Assembly (NCBI GenBank): GCA_947178105.1
Contig: CAMWXD010000009.1
Span: 1-64,000, forward strand
Length of the DNA: 64,000 bases
From: an uncultured Eubacterium sp.
Lineage (GTDB): Bacteria > Bacillota > Clostridia > Lachnospirales > Lachnospiraceae
Direction of reading: 5' to 3'
Each line of letters opens with the position of its first letter. Position 1 is the first letter of the stretch. The translations under genes and the position numbers were made by a program. Shown one piece after another: positions 44,603 to 53,635 of the stretch. The notes under the pieces are model-generated. The model saw only the letters and a list, made by a program, of their open reading frames with translations. It was not told the DNA's origin and searched no databases.

Positions 44603-45011
44603 AAGAGGAAGTGTCAGTGATTTGGTACGCTATCGTATTGAAACGGCTAAAAGTGATTTACAGTCAGCGAATATTCTGATGAAAGAGGGAGAATTCAGAG
44701 GAGCTAATAACAGGGCTTATTATGCGATATATCATGCAATTTCGGCTGTCCATGCATTGAATGGGAATTCCTATAAAAGACATAAAGATACATTGGCAAA
44801 TTTTAATAAGGATTATATCAAAACGGAAATCTTTCCGAAAGCATTTGGGAGGAAGATTGCCAGGGCGGAAGAAATCCGCCATGCCAGTGACTATGATGAT
44901 TTTTACATTGCTACAAAAGAGAAAGCAGAAGAACAGATTATGACAGCAAAGGAATTAATTGAATTAATAGAGGCATATTGTTTAAAGAAATGCTCTATCC
45001 AATCAATATAA
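44589..45011 (+). CDS. HEPN-domain toxin of MNT/HEPN pair
   Basis: 140 aa helical HEPN protein. NRAYYAIYHA contains the R-x6-H ribonuclease motif. The tyrosine region that is modified by the partner enzyme is present (RAYYAIY). The 3-prime end overlaps the converging AgrC-like gene at 44995 by 17 bp. Together with the MNT gene it forms a HepT/MntA-type toxin-antitoxin pair. Confidence 0.88.
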   Translation: MDLYERGSVSDLVRYRIETAKSDLQSANILMKEGEFRGANNRAYYAIYHAISAVHALNGNSYKRHKDTLANFNKDYIKTEIFPKAFGRKIARAEEIRHASDYDDFYIATKEKAEEQIMTAKELIELIEAYCLKKCSIQSI

Positions 45012-46284
45012 CAACCCGAAACGACTGTCCATCATAAGTAATATCCAGCGTTCCCTCATATCTCTCAACAATTCCCTGCACAGAAGATATGCCGATACCA
45101 TGTATCCTTTGGTCTTCTTTATCGGTCAGGTAGCGGTCTTTCCTGCGCTTGATTTCATTGTTTTTTGTATTTACCAGAGAAAAGCTGAAATAGCCGTTTT
45201 CGGTATAGCGGCATTTCAGTTCGATGCTGCGTTTGGATGGATCTTCGATTTTACGGCAGGCTTCAATGGCATTATCCAGTGTGTTGGCGAATATGGTGCA
45301 TAGGCTGACGTCGTCAAGCAGCATCATCCCATCTATGCTGATATGGAAAAACAGGTCAATGCCAGCTTCCGTGGCAAGTGTATATTTGGCGTTTAAAACG
45401 GCATTCACGACGCTGTTGGCGCAGAACCGCCGGCTTGCAGTCTGTATGGAACCGGAGATCTTGGCAAAGTATGCTTTTGCCTCGTTGGTGTTGCCGTTTT
45501 CCAAAAGCTGGCCGACCACAGCCAGATGGTGATTCAGGTCATGGCGGAATTTACGGATCTGGTTTTGGCTGTGTTCCAGCTCTTCGTAGTAGTTTTTCTG
45601 GAGCTGGAGGTTTTTGCGTTCCAGGTCGGCGAGAATCCCGTCGGCAAGGGAAGAGGCAAGCTGTAGGCTGCCGATATTGGCAGCGATACAAGCAAAGGCA
45701 CATGGCCATATATAATAGGACTTTTGCTCTGGCGACAGAAAGAGGCAGCTAAAGATCCCTGTAAAGGATGCGGCGCAGATGACGCTGGTGATACCCCAGG
45801 CACTGTCTGTAAAAGTCTCCTGTATTTTTGCCAGCTTTTTATGAAAAAAATGATAGAAAGCGGCAAAAAAAGCGGCTGGCAGTATCGTGGACAGATTTGA
45901 GCAGATGCTGTTTGGCAAGGTGTCTTCAGCTTTATAATGGATAAAATACAATTTTCCTGTGATATCAAATACTAAAAAATTTAAGGCAGAAGAAATCGGC
46001 AGCAGGATAATGGCAAGCGCCAGCTTTACAGAGCAGTTTCCCTTGTATAACAGGAAATTTAACAAGAGAAATAAAACGAAAGCAAAGCTGATATTATATA
46101 GATCCTGCGGGAAGATCACGATGGACGATACGACCGTGTACCCGACAAGCCCTGCTGCAAACGGCAGTATTCCGTGTTTTCTTTTCAGGCAGCAGTCTAT
46201 GCACTTCATAAAAAACCAGCCTTCGATAAACTGCAAAAGATTGCCGAGTGTTTGAAACAAAAAAATGATAACGGTAGTGTCCAT
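44995..46284 (-). CDS. AgrC-like GHKL histidine kinase
   Basis: 429 aa. About six membrane helices fill residues 1-210, then IRKFRHDLNHHLAVV carries the phospho-histidine and LDNAIEACR the N box of a GHKL ATPase. It lies 22 bp after the LytTR regulator gene on the reverse strand. No agrB or agrD accompanies it, so its ligand is likely an external peptide or a product handled by the divergent ABC transporter. Confidence 0.88.
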   Translation of the reverse strand: MDTTVIIFLFQTLGNLLQFIEGWFFMKCIDCCLKRKHGILPFAAGLVGYTVVSSIVIFPQDLYNISFAFVLFLLLNFLLYKGNCSVKLALAIILLPISSALNFLVFDITGKLYFIHYKAEDTLPNSICSNLSTILPAAFFAAFYHFFHKKLAKIQETFTDSAWGITSVICAASFTGIFSCLFLSPEQKSYYIWPCAFACIAANIGSLQLASSLADGILADLERKNLQLQKNYYEELEHSQNQIRKFRHDLNHHLAVVGQLLENGNTNEAKAYFAKISGSIQTASRRFCANSVVNAVLNAKYTLATEAGIDLFFHISIDGMMLLDDVSLCTIFANTLDNAIEACRKIEDPSKRSIELKCRYTENGYFSFSLVNTKNNEIKRRKDRYLTDKEDQRIHGIGISSVQGIVERYEGTLDITYDGQSFRVVILIG

Positions 46285-46306
46285 AAATGTCTCCTGTCAG
46301 TAGGTT

Positions 46307-47008
46307 TTATTTTAAAATCATCTGTGCGAAAGAAGAAGCAAGCGCCAGTTTATAAGTACGGCTGACAGGCAGCTCTTTTTCGTTGCATATACACTTTGCA
46401 GCTTCTACTCTGGAAATATAGTGCAGGTTTACGATGTAGCGGTTATGTATCCGCTGAAAAAAACCGGGCAGTTCTGCTTCGACTTCGCCCAGCTTGCGGT
46501 AAAAGGAGACAGTGCTTCCATCCTGGATTTTGGCATGGATTGTGCGCCTGTCACTTTTAAAATAACAGATTTCATGAAAAGGGATACGCAGTGTGCCGGA
46601 TTTTTGTTCTATAAGAAAGTATTGTGCTGCATGGGTATGCAGCTCATCGATTGCCCGATCCAGGATTTGTTTGATCTTTGTTTCCTGATAAGGCTTTAGG
46701 ATATATTGGAATGCCTGCACCTCATATCCTTCAAATACATAATCGGGATAAGCCGTTATAAAAATTATCAGCATTTTGAATCCGGCTAAGCGCAGGGCTT
46801 TTGCGGTATCCATCCCGCCCATGCCAGGCATTTCAATGTCAAGAAACAAAAGGTCAGGCGGATTGTCATTTACTTTTTGCAGCAATGCATTGCCGGATTC
46901 ATATTCTGTGATCTCGCAGGCAATGCCTTTTAGCGCTAAGTGTATTTTGGCCAGATGTTTCAACTGCCTGCGCAGGCTCTTTTCATCGTCGCAGATTGCA
47001 AGCTTCAT
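46307..47008 (-). CDS. LytTR response regulator
   Basis: 233 aa. The receiver has ICDDE and LLFLDIEMPGMGG with the phospho-aspartate; the LytTR domain has ICYFKSDRRTIHAK and FQRIHNRYIVN. It is the first gene of a reverse two-gene unit with the GHKL kinase and is divergent from the BceAB-like exporter 205 bp away, which it likely controls. Confidence 0.9.
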   Translation of the reverse strand: MKLAICDDEKSLRRQLKHLAKIHLALKGIACEITEYESGNALLQKVNDNPPDLLFLDIEMPGMGGMDTAKALRLAGFKMLIIFITAYPDYVFEGYEVQAFQYILKPYQETKIKQILDRAIDELHTHAAQYFLIEQKSGTLRIPFHEICYFKSDRRTIHAKIQDGSTVSFYRKLGEVEAELPGFFQRIHNRYIVNLHYISRVEAAKCICNEKELPVSRTYKLALASSFAQMILK

Positions 47009-47213
47009 GTTTGGTTCTCCTTCCGGTTTCAGATCTTTTTTAGTTTAGCATACGGATTTTGAAAAATCTATAAGATATACAAATATTACAAAATCTGTGC
47101 CAAACTTAACATCAAACAGCCGGACAGCGACAGGATAAAGCGTTATGATAAGCATGGTATTTTACAGCTTGGAAGCTGTAAACCTGCATTGTTACGAAAA
47201 AGGAGGCAGACAG

Positions 47214-47969
47214 ATGTTGGAAGTCAATCACTTAAACAAAAGCTATACAAATGGAACAACCACGTATCCGGTGCTTAAGGATGTATCTTTTCAGATTCAA
47301 AAGGGAGAATTTGTGGCGGTCATGGGACCGTCGGGAAGCGGGAAAACGACGCTGTTAAATTGTATTTCCTGCTTTATTCCGCATGACAGCGGCAGTGTGC
47401 GGCTGGGCGGACAGGAATTGTCAAATATGAATGAAACACAGCTTGCGGCGGTCAGAAACCAAAAGCTGGGGTTTGTATTTCAGGATTTTATGCTCTTGGA
47501 CGGCCTGACGGTTAGGGAAAATATCTGCCTGCCGCAGATCATTGCAGGAAAACCGATTCCGCAGATGGAAGCAAAGTCGGAAAAATTCTGTGCGCTTTTT
47601 GGCATAGACAAAATCATGGACAAATATCCGGCGGAAATATCCGGAGGGGAAAAGCAGCGAACGGCAGTCGCAAGGTCGCTGATGAATAACCCATATATCA
47701 TTCTGGCGGATGAGCCGACCGGAAATCTTGACAGCAAGTCATGCAACGCAGTGATTACGGCGTTTTTGCACGCAAAGGAACGGGTTGGCGCTACGATTTT
47801 TATGGTAACACATGACAGCTATGCGGCATCGTTTTGTGACCGCGTGATCGTATTAAAAGACGGCGTGATCTATCGGGAAGCAGGAAGAAGGGGTGACCGG
47901 CGCCAGTTTATGGATGAGTTGCTGGACATTCTGCGAGGCATGGGAGGTGATGGCAATGACCATGCGTAA
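47214..47969 (+). CDS. BceA-like ABC ATPase
   Basis: 251 aa from ATG 47214 (AGGAGG upstream; the track start at 47145 lacks a site). Walker A GPSGSGKTT, signature ISGGEKQR, Walker B IILADEPTGNLD, switch MVTHDSY. The Q-loop segment FVFQDFMLLDGLT is typical of MacB/BceA proteins. It overlaps the permease start by 14 bp. Confidence 0.92.
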   Translation: MLEVNHLNKSYTNGTTTYPVLKDVSFQIQKGEFVAVMGPSGSGKTTLLNCISCFIPHDSGSVRLGGQELSNMNETQLAAVRNQKLGFVFQDFMLLDGLTVRENICLPQIIAGKPIPQMEAKSEKFCALFGIDKIMDKYPAEISGGEKQRTAVARSLMNNPYIILADEPTGNLDSKSCNAVITAFLHAKERVGATIFMVTHDSYAASFCDRVIVLKDGVIYREAGRRGDRRQFMDELLDILRGMGGDGNDHA

Positions 47970-50067
47970 AGTATATGACAGTCTTCGCAAAAGCAGCAGA
48001 GGCCAGTATTTGCTGTTGGGATTTTGTATTTTTTTATCGGTGCTGCTTATGACATCTTTTGCGCTGATGTACTATGGCCCTACGGTACAGGAATTTTTGC
48101 CGGAAGGCGGCGATACCCGCAAAATGGCATCCCTGCTTTTGGCAGTTACAGCAGTCGGATGTTTTCTTTTTACCGTCTATGCATCCAGCCTGTTTTTTCG
48201 GTACAAGTCCAGGGAATATGGGGTACTGATGGCGCTTGGGATGCAGAAAAAAGCGCTGCGCAGGCTGCTGTTTCAGGAATTGCTGCTTTTAACAGCAGCG
48301 GCGTCCCTGCTTGGATTTGCCTGCTCTGTGCCGGTTTCTTTTTTTATCTGGAAGCTGTTTGAATTGTTTATCATATCCAATGAACAGATGGCGTACCATT
48401 TTGGGTGGACGGGATTTTTACCAGGGATCCTTTTTGGTACAGCGATGGTATGTGCACTTGGCCTTGCAGGAAAGAAATTCATAAATCGTTCCAATATTAT
48501 GGAGATTCTGCGCACGCAGCAAAAGTCTGAAATGGTAAAAGAAATCAAAAGCTGGACATTTCCGGTGGGTTGTATTTTGATGGTTCTTGGCGTCTTGCTC
48601 GGCAGCGGCCTGTCGCAGTTTGTGGCAAATATATGGAAGATCAATCTGCCGTCGGTATTTTATCTTGTATATTTGCTTTCCTTATATGGCATCTATTTGC
48701 TGCTTCTGTCGATCGTGGCACAGAACCGGACACGGAAAAACAAGAAAAAATATTACGCCAATCTGGTATCCATCAGCCTCATGCGATTTACGGCAAAAGC
48801 AACGACGCGCAATATGTGCGTGATTGTGCTGCTGCTGTTCGTCTGCTGCTTCTCTGTCTTTTACGGCACACAGTATACAATGGCGCCAGGACTATTGTAC
48901 GATGGCAGCGGAAAGGCATTTGCGATGCATTACCCTGCAAAAGAAACGCAGATAGAAACACAGATTGGCAGCGATGAGATTGAGGATACCGCGTTACGCT
49001 ATCAAATACAGGTGACAGATTTTGCAGAAGCTGATGCGGCAAACCTGGTGATATCGTATCACAGGCGTGATTTTAATGAGGACGGAACAAGGTATCTGGA
49101 CTTGTACAGCGACCGGGAAAAAGCGGCGCTGTTTATTCCAGAAACTGCATATCAGGCTGCAACGGGGAAAGAGGTATCGGTACTGGCGGGGCATTATAAG
49201 GCCGTGTTAACTGCGGATTTTCACGAGTTTTTTGATTTTGCGGACGGATTAAAGGAAGCCATGAATCCCGATACTGGCGAGAGCTTTCCGCTCGTATTTG
49301 ACGGGAAGCTGGAAAACAATACACTTGCACAGATGAGCAAGCCGTTTTTATATGTGGTGAATCAGGCTGATTATGAAATTATGACACAAGGGCTGGATAC
49401 AGAGTATCAAGAACATCTTGTCTTTTTCAATGTCACAGATTTAGAAAATTCCTATGATTTTGCAAAAGATCTGCTCGGGCAGTATGTCAGCGCTTGCAGT
49501 GCTCGCTCGGATCATATCGGAAACTGGGATATTTGGGAACAAAAGCTTGCAGACAGCGCTGGAGAACAATATGGCTACGAAGGAGGCTGCAACCTGTCGA
49601 TTGAAAATCCGCTTCTGCTAAGCGACTGGAAATATGCGCCGCAGTTTCAGATCCTGACAGTACAGGACAGAATGCAGCTCATCAGCGTATATGTGATGCT
49701 TAGCCTGTATATTTTTATTATTTCCATTGCCGCAGTCAGTGTGATGTGCTATGTCAGAAGCATATCAGTAGCGAACGACAACCAGGCATTGTTTGTCAGC
49801 CTGTCCAGGCTCGGAGCCGGTCGGGCTTACCAGCGAAAGGTCTTAAAAAACCAGCTCGCCCGGATCTTCCAGTACCCGGCAGTAATCGGCTGCGGGCTGG
49901 GATACCTGTTTTCCTTTGTTATGGAATATTTTAATGATGGAAAGCTCGTGAAAGCAGAAGTGACAGCGATGGGGCTGCTTGCAGTGATAATTGCAGGCGT
50001 AGCCGCTGTGCTGTATGTTGTGTATCGGTATGCGGCTAAGAAGGCTGAGGAGATTGTGGGGATTTGA
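47956..50067 (+). CDS. BceB-like FtsX permease
   Basis: 703 aa from ATG 47956, 8 nt after GGGAGG. Ten helices: four blocks before residue 320, a large extracellular domain at about 320-590, and a final FtsX-type block. This is the BceB layout of antimicrobial-peptide sensing and detoxifying transporters. BceB normally works with a BceRS system; here a LytTR-GHKL pair is divergent, an atypical partner. Confidence 0.88.
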   Translation: MTMRKVYDSLRKSSRGQYLLLGFCIFLSVLLMTSFALMYYGPTVQEFLPEGGDTRKMASLLLAVTAVGCFLFTVYASSLFFRYKSREYGVLMALGMQKKALRRLLFQELLLLTAAASLLGFACSVPVSFFIWKLFELFIISNEQMAYHFGWTGFLPGILFGTAMVCALGLAGKKFINRSNIMEILRTQQKSEMVKEIKSWTFPVGCILMVLGVLLGSGLSQFVANIWKINLPSVFYLVYLLSLYGIYLLLLSIVAQNRTRKNKKKYYANLVSISLMRFTAKATTRNMCVIVLLLFVCCFSVFYGTQYTMAPGLLYDGSGKAFAMHYPAKETQIETQIGSDEIEDTALRYQIQVTDFAEADAANLVISYHRRDFNEDGTRYLDLYSDREKAALFIPETAYQAATGKEVSVLAGHYKAVLTADFHEFFDFADGLKEAMNPDTGESFPLVFDGKLENNTLAQMSKPFLYVVNQADYEIMTQGLDTEYQEHLVFFNVTDLENSYDFAKDLLGQYVSACSARSDHIGNWDIWEQKLADSAGEQYGYEGGCNLSIENPLLLSDWKYAPQFQILTVQDRMQLISVYVMLSLYIFIISIAAVSVMCYVRSISVANDNQALFVSLSRLGAGRAYQRKVLKNQLARIFQYPAVIGCGLGYLFSFVMEYFNDGKLVKAEVTAMGLLAVIIAGVAAVLYVVYRYAAKKAEEIVGI

Positions 50068-50283
50068 CGGGGATAAGGATTCAGGCCGCTCCAGGAAGAA
50101 TTGCAGGGATTTGTGTTTTTTGCAGGCCGCTGCGGTTCTTTCTGGCAGTTGTGCATGGTATGAATAAGCGATGTTAGGGTTCAGCTATTTTCACTTCCAT
50201 TGTTTGCCAGTTATATGTGATAAGAACGGCAGTAAAAGTACTATAATGATAAATTGTTTAAAAATAATGAAAAAAAGATATTG

Positions 50284-50312
50284 TTGTGGAGCGTCAAAAG
50301 ATGTGTTATAAT
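50284..50312 (+). promoter_or_regulatory. Promoter of type I toxin mRNA
   Basis: TTGTGG (50284-50289), 17 nt, TATAAT (50307-50312). The leader that follows contains GCAATCGTGTTACAGGGTG, which is also found (AGTAATCGTGTTACAAGGTG) in the leader of the reverse-strand toxin gene near 53690. Confidence 0.7.
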
Positions 50313-50376
50313 CTCAAAAGAGCAATCGTGTTACAGGGTGCGTTGACCTCATTCTAAAAAGAATGGGGGTGATGCT

Positions 50377-50490
50377 ATGAAAAAGAGAAAACATAAGAAA
50401 CATAAGATTCATATTTCTCTTATGGAGTTGCTGACTTTTGGCATATTCCTTTTAGCATTACTTACATTCGTGTTTACGTTTTGTAAGTAA
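50377..50490 (+). CDS. Type I toxin, holin-like small membrane peptide
   Basis: 37 aa, absent from the ORF track. A very basic N-terminus (MKKRKHKKHK) is followed by one helix, SLMELLTFGIFLLALLTFVF, the pattern of the putative holin-like/TxpA-type toxins. GGGGGTG lies before ATG 50377. An antisense RNA promoter faces it from 50.6 kb, and a shared hairpin terminator lies between. Expected to depolarise or damage the membrane when unpaired; that is family inference. Confidence 0.75.
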   Translation: MKKRKHKKHKIHISLMELLTFGIFLLALLTFVFTFCK

Positions 50491-50499
50491 TCATACATA

Positions 50500-50593
50500 G
50501 CAAAAGCCACCCTGATACTTTGGTCGGTCTTAGGGTGGCATTGCTATCTCAATAATCGGTCAACCCCTTGTGGGCGGTTGCTCTTTGCTTTGT
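50500..50593 (-). ncRNA. Antisense RNA antitoxin of type I locus 1
   Basis: Reverse-strand promoter TTGCAA (50628-50623), 17 nt, TATAGT (50605-50600) with an extended TGC. The predicted RNA starts near 50593, contains GAGCAACCGCCCA and ends at the GCCACCCT/AGGGTGGC hairpin (50506-50539) followed by TTTTGC. It overlaps the toxin mRNA 3-prime region. Promoter and motif recur in locus 2, which supports the call. Confidence 0.7.
50501..50545. terminator. Bidirectional terminator shared by toxin and antisense RNA
   Basis: GCCACCCT (50506-50513) and AGGGTGGC (50532-50539) form an 8-bp stem. TTTTGC follows on the reverse strand; the forward side has only a weak T stretch. Placement suits 3-prime overlap of the two RNAs. 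Confidence 0.65.
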
Positions 50594-50639
50594 GTCTATA
50601 CTATAGCATATCTTAGATTTGATTGCAAGAGACTTTTTT

Positions 50640-50861
50640 AGCAGGCAGCTCTGAAAGGTACTTTTTCTATTTTTTATTCAGATTATAAAAACCATTCTAA
50701 AATTTAGACTGTTTTTTAACTTGAATTTCTTGTCCATAACCATCCATATTTTTGGGATAGTTTTCCACAGTTCCAAAACAGAAAGAAGCAGTAGCTTATC
50801 TTTTGTGGAAAACTAAATTTTACGTCTTGCCATAAACCACTTCCTTCTGCTATAATAAATT
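50640..50861. other. AT-rich gap without visible genes
   Basis: I see no ORF with a ribosome site, no strong hairpin and no repeat. The stretch is distinctly AT-rich compared with the flanking genes. Confidence 0.4.
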
Positions 50862-51038
50862 TTATTCATCGGCTTTTACATATCCATAAGCCGCAATGAA
50901 AGATATATCTTCTCCTGTGAGCAGTTGCCCAAAACTTTTCAGCAGACTAGAAGATATATTTTTTATTGTACCCTTTCCTTTCCGTATGCCGGGCCGTCCT
51001 TTTTCATAAAGCTGCAGCAGGATAAATGACAAATGCAC
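50862..51038 (-). pseudogene. Short coding-like remnant downstream of methyltransferase
   Basis: A 58-codon reverse frame with a possible GTG start encodes a basic segment (YEKGRPGIRKGKGTIKN) followed by SFGQLLTGEDISFIAAYGYV. The amino-acid mix looks protein-like, but no ribosome site or ATG is visible. It lies 41 bp after the methyltransferase stop on the same strand. It is either a 5-prime truncated gene or chance. Confidence 0.25.
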
Positions 51039-51078
51039 ATATTTTACAGACAGATTCTGTCAGCCCGGGTGGCACTGT

Positions 51079-51690
51079 TTAAGGTTTCGTATGCACTGTT
51101 TTCCGCAGTATTAGATTGAGCCATTTCTCATCACCCCTGTTTTTCCGAACATCTGTTGTTACCCACAATTCTTCTATTGCGATATCGCTGATATCCTTTA
51201 TCCATGCTTTAAATTCGGTTTCTGTAAAATCGGTAAAATACCGTCCGTTTCTCATTCCTTCAAAAGTGCCATACTTAAACGAAACATAAAGGATGCCATC
51301 TTGTTTTAATGCTTTTATTAACCGGCACATTACGGTAAACAGTTCCTGTTTCGGCAGATGAAGGATGGATGAGCACGCCCAGATGCCATCATACAGGCCG
51401 GTTTGGTTAAATTGCTGGAACAGCATTTGCTCTACTTGTATTCCTGCATAAGCACTTGCAATTTTACAGAGCTTTTCGGAGCCGTCAATGGCGTGCACCT
51501 GCATCCCATGATCCAAAAAATACTTGGTATCGCGGCCGGAACCGCATCCAAAATCCAGGATCAGAGAGGCGCTTGGAAGTTTTTTTAAAAATTTCGTCTG
51601 AGTGGATGTAAAATCTACGGATTGTGTACCAGCAACGAAATTTTCTGCATTTACGTTATAATAGTCCAAAGTAGTTTGTAATGTATTCAT
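51079..51690 (-). CDS. Class I SAM-dependent methyltransferase
   Basis: 203 aa from ATG 51690 (track start 51738 lacks a site). Motif I is LILDFGCGSGRDTKYF, the acidic loop VHAIDGSEKL, and post-motif segments WACSSILHLP and LKQDGILYVSF follow. The C-terminus is normal. Substrate unknown; the sequence resembles small-molecule methyltransferases of the UbiE/Tehb class. It stands alone. Confidence 0.85.
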   Translation of the reverse strand: MNTLQTTLDYYNVNAENFVAGTQSVDFTSTQTKFLKKLPSASLILDFGCGSGRDTKYFLDHGMQVHAIDGSEKLCKIASAYAGIQVEQMLFQQFNQTGLYDGIWACSSILHLPKQELFTVMCRLIKALKQDGILYVSFKYGTFEGMRNGRYFTDFTETEFKAWIKDISDIAIEELWVTTDVRKNRGDEKWLNLILRKTVHTKP

Positions 51691-51912
51691 TTTATATTCC
51701 TCATTTAGAATATGGATATCTCCTGTCCTTTCTGTCACTCCAGTATATCATGTGTATTTAGAATTGTAAATATTTGATCTCTATGTTTGAATTCTAAATG
51801 TTTGCTTCCTCTATGACTTGTTTTTCGATTAATGAAGCGAAATAGTTAAATTTTATAGATTTTATGTAAGATTTTTTCCTCAATCCATAGTAAATTAAGT
51901 AAAGAAGAAAGG

Positions 51913-52482
51913 ATGGTGGCAAAATTGGACGACAGCAGGATTATCGAATTGTTTTACGCGCGCAGTGAACAGGCGGTCACAGAGCTGTCAAAGAAATATG
52001 GGGCTGTATGCAAAAAAGTTGCGGGAAATATTTTACATAATCCGCTTGACGCAGAGGAATGCGTCAATGATGCTTATTTGGGTGTGTGGAATACGATACC
52101 CCCGCAAAAGCCAGAACTGTTGCTGGCATATGTATGCCGGATTGTGCGTAACATTTCTGTTGCAAAATATCATGCCGTTACGGCTGTAAAGCGGAACAGC
52201 AATTATGATGCTGCGTTAGATGAACTGGAGGGTTGCTTTGCATCAGTAGATACGGTGGAATCAGAATTGGCAGTAAGAGAATTGTCCCACGCGATCAATG
52301 GGTTTTTGGCATCATTGGATCAGGAGAGCCGCATTATTTTTGTATGGCGCTATTGGTATGCGGATTCGGTTACTGTAATAGCAGCCAGGTTAAGGCGCAG
52401 TGAAAACAGCGTATCGGTAAGGCTGTTCCGTATTCGGGAAAAGCTGAAAAAATATTTAAAGAAAGAAGGTTATGAGCTATGA
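51913..52482 (+). CDS. ECF-type RNA polymerase sigma factor
   Basis: About 189 aa. Region 2 includes DAEECVNDAYLGVWN and region 4 includes LDQESRIIFVWRYWYADSVTVIAARLRRSENSVSVRLFRIREKLK. ATG 51913 sits very close to AAAGGA; GTG 51916 or TTG 51925 (LDDSRIIELFYA) are also possible starts. It overlaps the next gene by 4 bp (ATGA), the usual sigma/anti-sigma coupling. Confidence 0.88.
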   Translation: MVAKLDDSRIIELFYARSEQAVTELSKKYGAVCKKVAGNILHNPLDAEECVNDAYLGVWNTIPPQKPELLLAYVCRIVRNISVAKYHAVTAVKRNSNYDAALDELEGCFASVDTVESELAVRELSHAINGFLASLDQESRIIFVWRYWYADSVTVIAARLRRSENSVSVRLFRIREKLKKYLKKEGYEL

Positions 52483-53120
52483 AGCGGGATATGATTTCAA
52501 GAATGATTGGCGGAATTGACCAGCAGTTTATTCAGGAAGCAGAGGACTATCTGGAAGCAGTGGGCAATCCGGCAGGCGGCAGGCGCTTTAGGTGTGCAGG
52601 AGCTATCCATAAAAAAATAATTGCGGCAGCAGCCGTGTTTGTATGTATTATTGTGGGATGCCTGCCGTCTGCGGCAAGATCTTTGCAGGGGTACTTTCAC
52701 GATATTGTCCGTTGGGACGGCGCTGTGACGGGAACGGAGTATGAGGCGGCAGAGCAGGAAGTAAAGATTTGTGTTTCTGAAATGATACAGGAAAAAGAGA
52801 AGCTGCTGCCGGTGCATATTACGTTTTCTGATATGACAAAAGCGCCGTACAGTGATCTTAGCGCAGGTGAAGTGGCATTGGGGGATTATCGGATTCTGGA
52901 TGTGTTCGATCATGTGATTATGTCAGCAGAAGGGTTGCAGGAAGAAATTATTGGAAAGGTACAGGATGGGAAAGTAACAGTGATGCTGCCTTTCAGTAAG
53001 GAGGCGGTTGCTGCTGGGAGTGAGTATAGACTGGTAATTGAGGGTATCTATGGGATAAAGAAGGCAGATCAGCCTTTGCGGATCAGGGGATGTTGGGAAT
53101 GTAAATTTATGGTAGAATAG
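52479..53120 (+). CDS. Putative anti-sigma factor, single-pass membrane protein
   Basis: 213 aa: a cytoplasmic N-terminal part of about 45 residues, one helix (IIAAAAVFVCIIVGCLP), and an extracytoplasmic domain with beta-rich sequence, as in DUF4179-like regulators paired with ECF sigma factors. ATGA overlap with the sigma gene. It likely holds the sigma factor at the membrane until a signal arrives. Confidence 0.72.
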   Translation: MKRDMISRMIGGIDQQFIQEAEDYLEAVGNPAGGRRFRCAGAIHKKIIAAAAVFVCIIVGCLPSAARSLQGYFHDIVRWDGAVTGTEYEAAEQEVKICVSEMIQEKEKLLPVHITFSDMTKAPYSDLSAGEVALGDYRILDVFDHVIMSAEGLQEEIIGKVQDGKVTVMLPFSKEAVAAGSEYRLVIEGIYGIKKADQPLRIRGCWECKFMVE

Positions 53121-53186
53121 AATATGTTGATTATGCAAGCGCCAGTGGTACAAAATAAATATTTTTCGCAAAGAAGAAATGTATCT

Positions 53187-53288
53187 ATGGGCAGTATGAA
53201 GAAAAGAGAAGAATGGGTAACAAAAAAATTAAAACGGGAAAAGAAACAGGGGGATAAGAGTCTCATTGACTTTATACAAGTTCAATGA
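53187..53288 (+). CDS. Possible small basic peptide
   Basis: 33-aa ORF (MGSMKKREEWVTKKLKREKKQ...) between the anti-sigma gene and the second type I locus. It is strongly basic and charged, but no convincing ribosome site is present. It may be chance. Confidence 0.2.
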   Translation: MGSMKKREEWVTKKLKREKKQGDKSLIDFIQVQ

Positions 53289-53392
53289 CATTTTTTTAGA
53301 TATGAATGCATGTATTGAATCGCTTTCTTTTTTTCAGGAGGCCAGCCACTAGATGAAATGCCTTATACTATTGATGAACAAACAAAAAGCTC

Positions 53393-53421
53393 TTGCAATC
53401 AAACCTAATATATGCTATATT
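53393..53421 (+). promoter_or_regulatory. Promoter of antisense RNA, type I locus 2
   Basis: TTGCAA, 17-nt spacer, TATATT with extended TGC. Aligned with the antisense promoter of locus 1, about 30 of 36 bases agree, including TCTTGCAATCAAA and TATGCTATA. Confidence 0.75.
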
Positions 53422-53427
53422 TTAGAC

Positions 53428-53547
53428 ATGAAAGGAGCAACCGCCCATAGTATGGCCCACAGGGTACAAAGTGGTTGGCCTCCAAAGTTAAGTTTACAGA
53501 ATAAACCTACCTCTACCAGCCAAGTACAAGGTAGGTTTATTTATTTT
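53428..53547 (+). ncRNA. Antisense RNA antitoxin of type I locus 2
   Basis: The predicted RNA of about 120 nt starts near 53428, carries GGAGCAACCGCCCA as in locus 1, and ends at a perfect 12-bp hairpin (ATAAACCTACCT/AGGTAGGTTTAT) followed by TTATTTT. Its 3-prime end covers the stop codon and terminator of the reverse-strand toxin gene. Confidence 0.7.
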
Positions 53548-53635
53548 CGTTTGTTATTCCTATCATGTAGGCAAGCAGCGCGATCAGGAAATTACCGCCT
53601 AAAAGTAACAGGCTCAGAACTTCATATGTATCCAT
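53537..53635 (-). CDS. Type I toxin, putative holin-like peptide
   Basis: 32 aa, too short for the ORF track. MDTYEVLSLLLLGGNFLIA followed by LLAYMIGITNENK is the typical holin-like toxin pattern: short polar start, one helix, charged tail. GGGAGGTGG lies 7 nt upstream of the ATG at 53635. The antisense RNA from 53428 overlaps its 3-prime end. The forward ORF 53353-53685 in the track is its shadow. Confidence 0.82.
   Translation of the reverse strand: MDTYEVLSLLLLGGNFLIALLAYMIGITNENK

Noticed and set aside
45224-45752. Forward ORFs opposite the AgrC-like kinase
   Set aside because: Shadow frames of a clear GHKL kinase.
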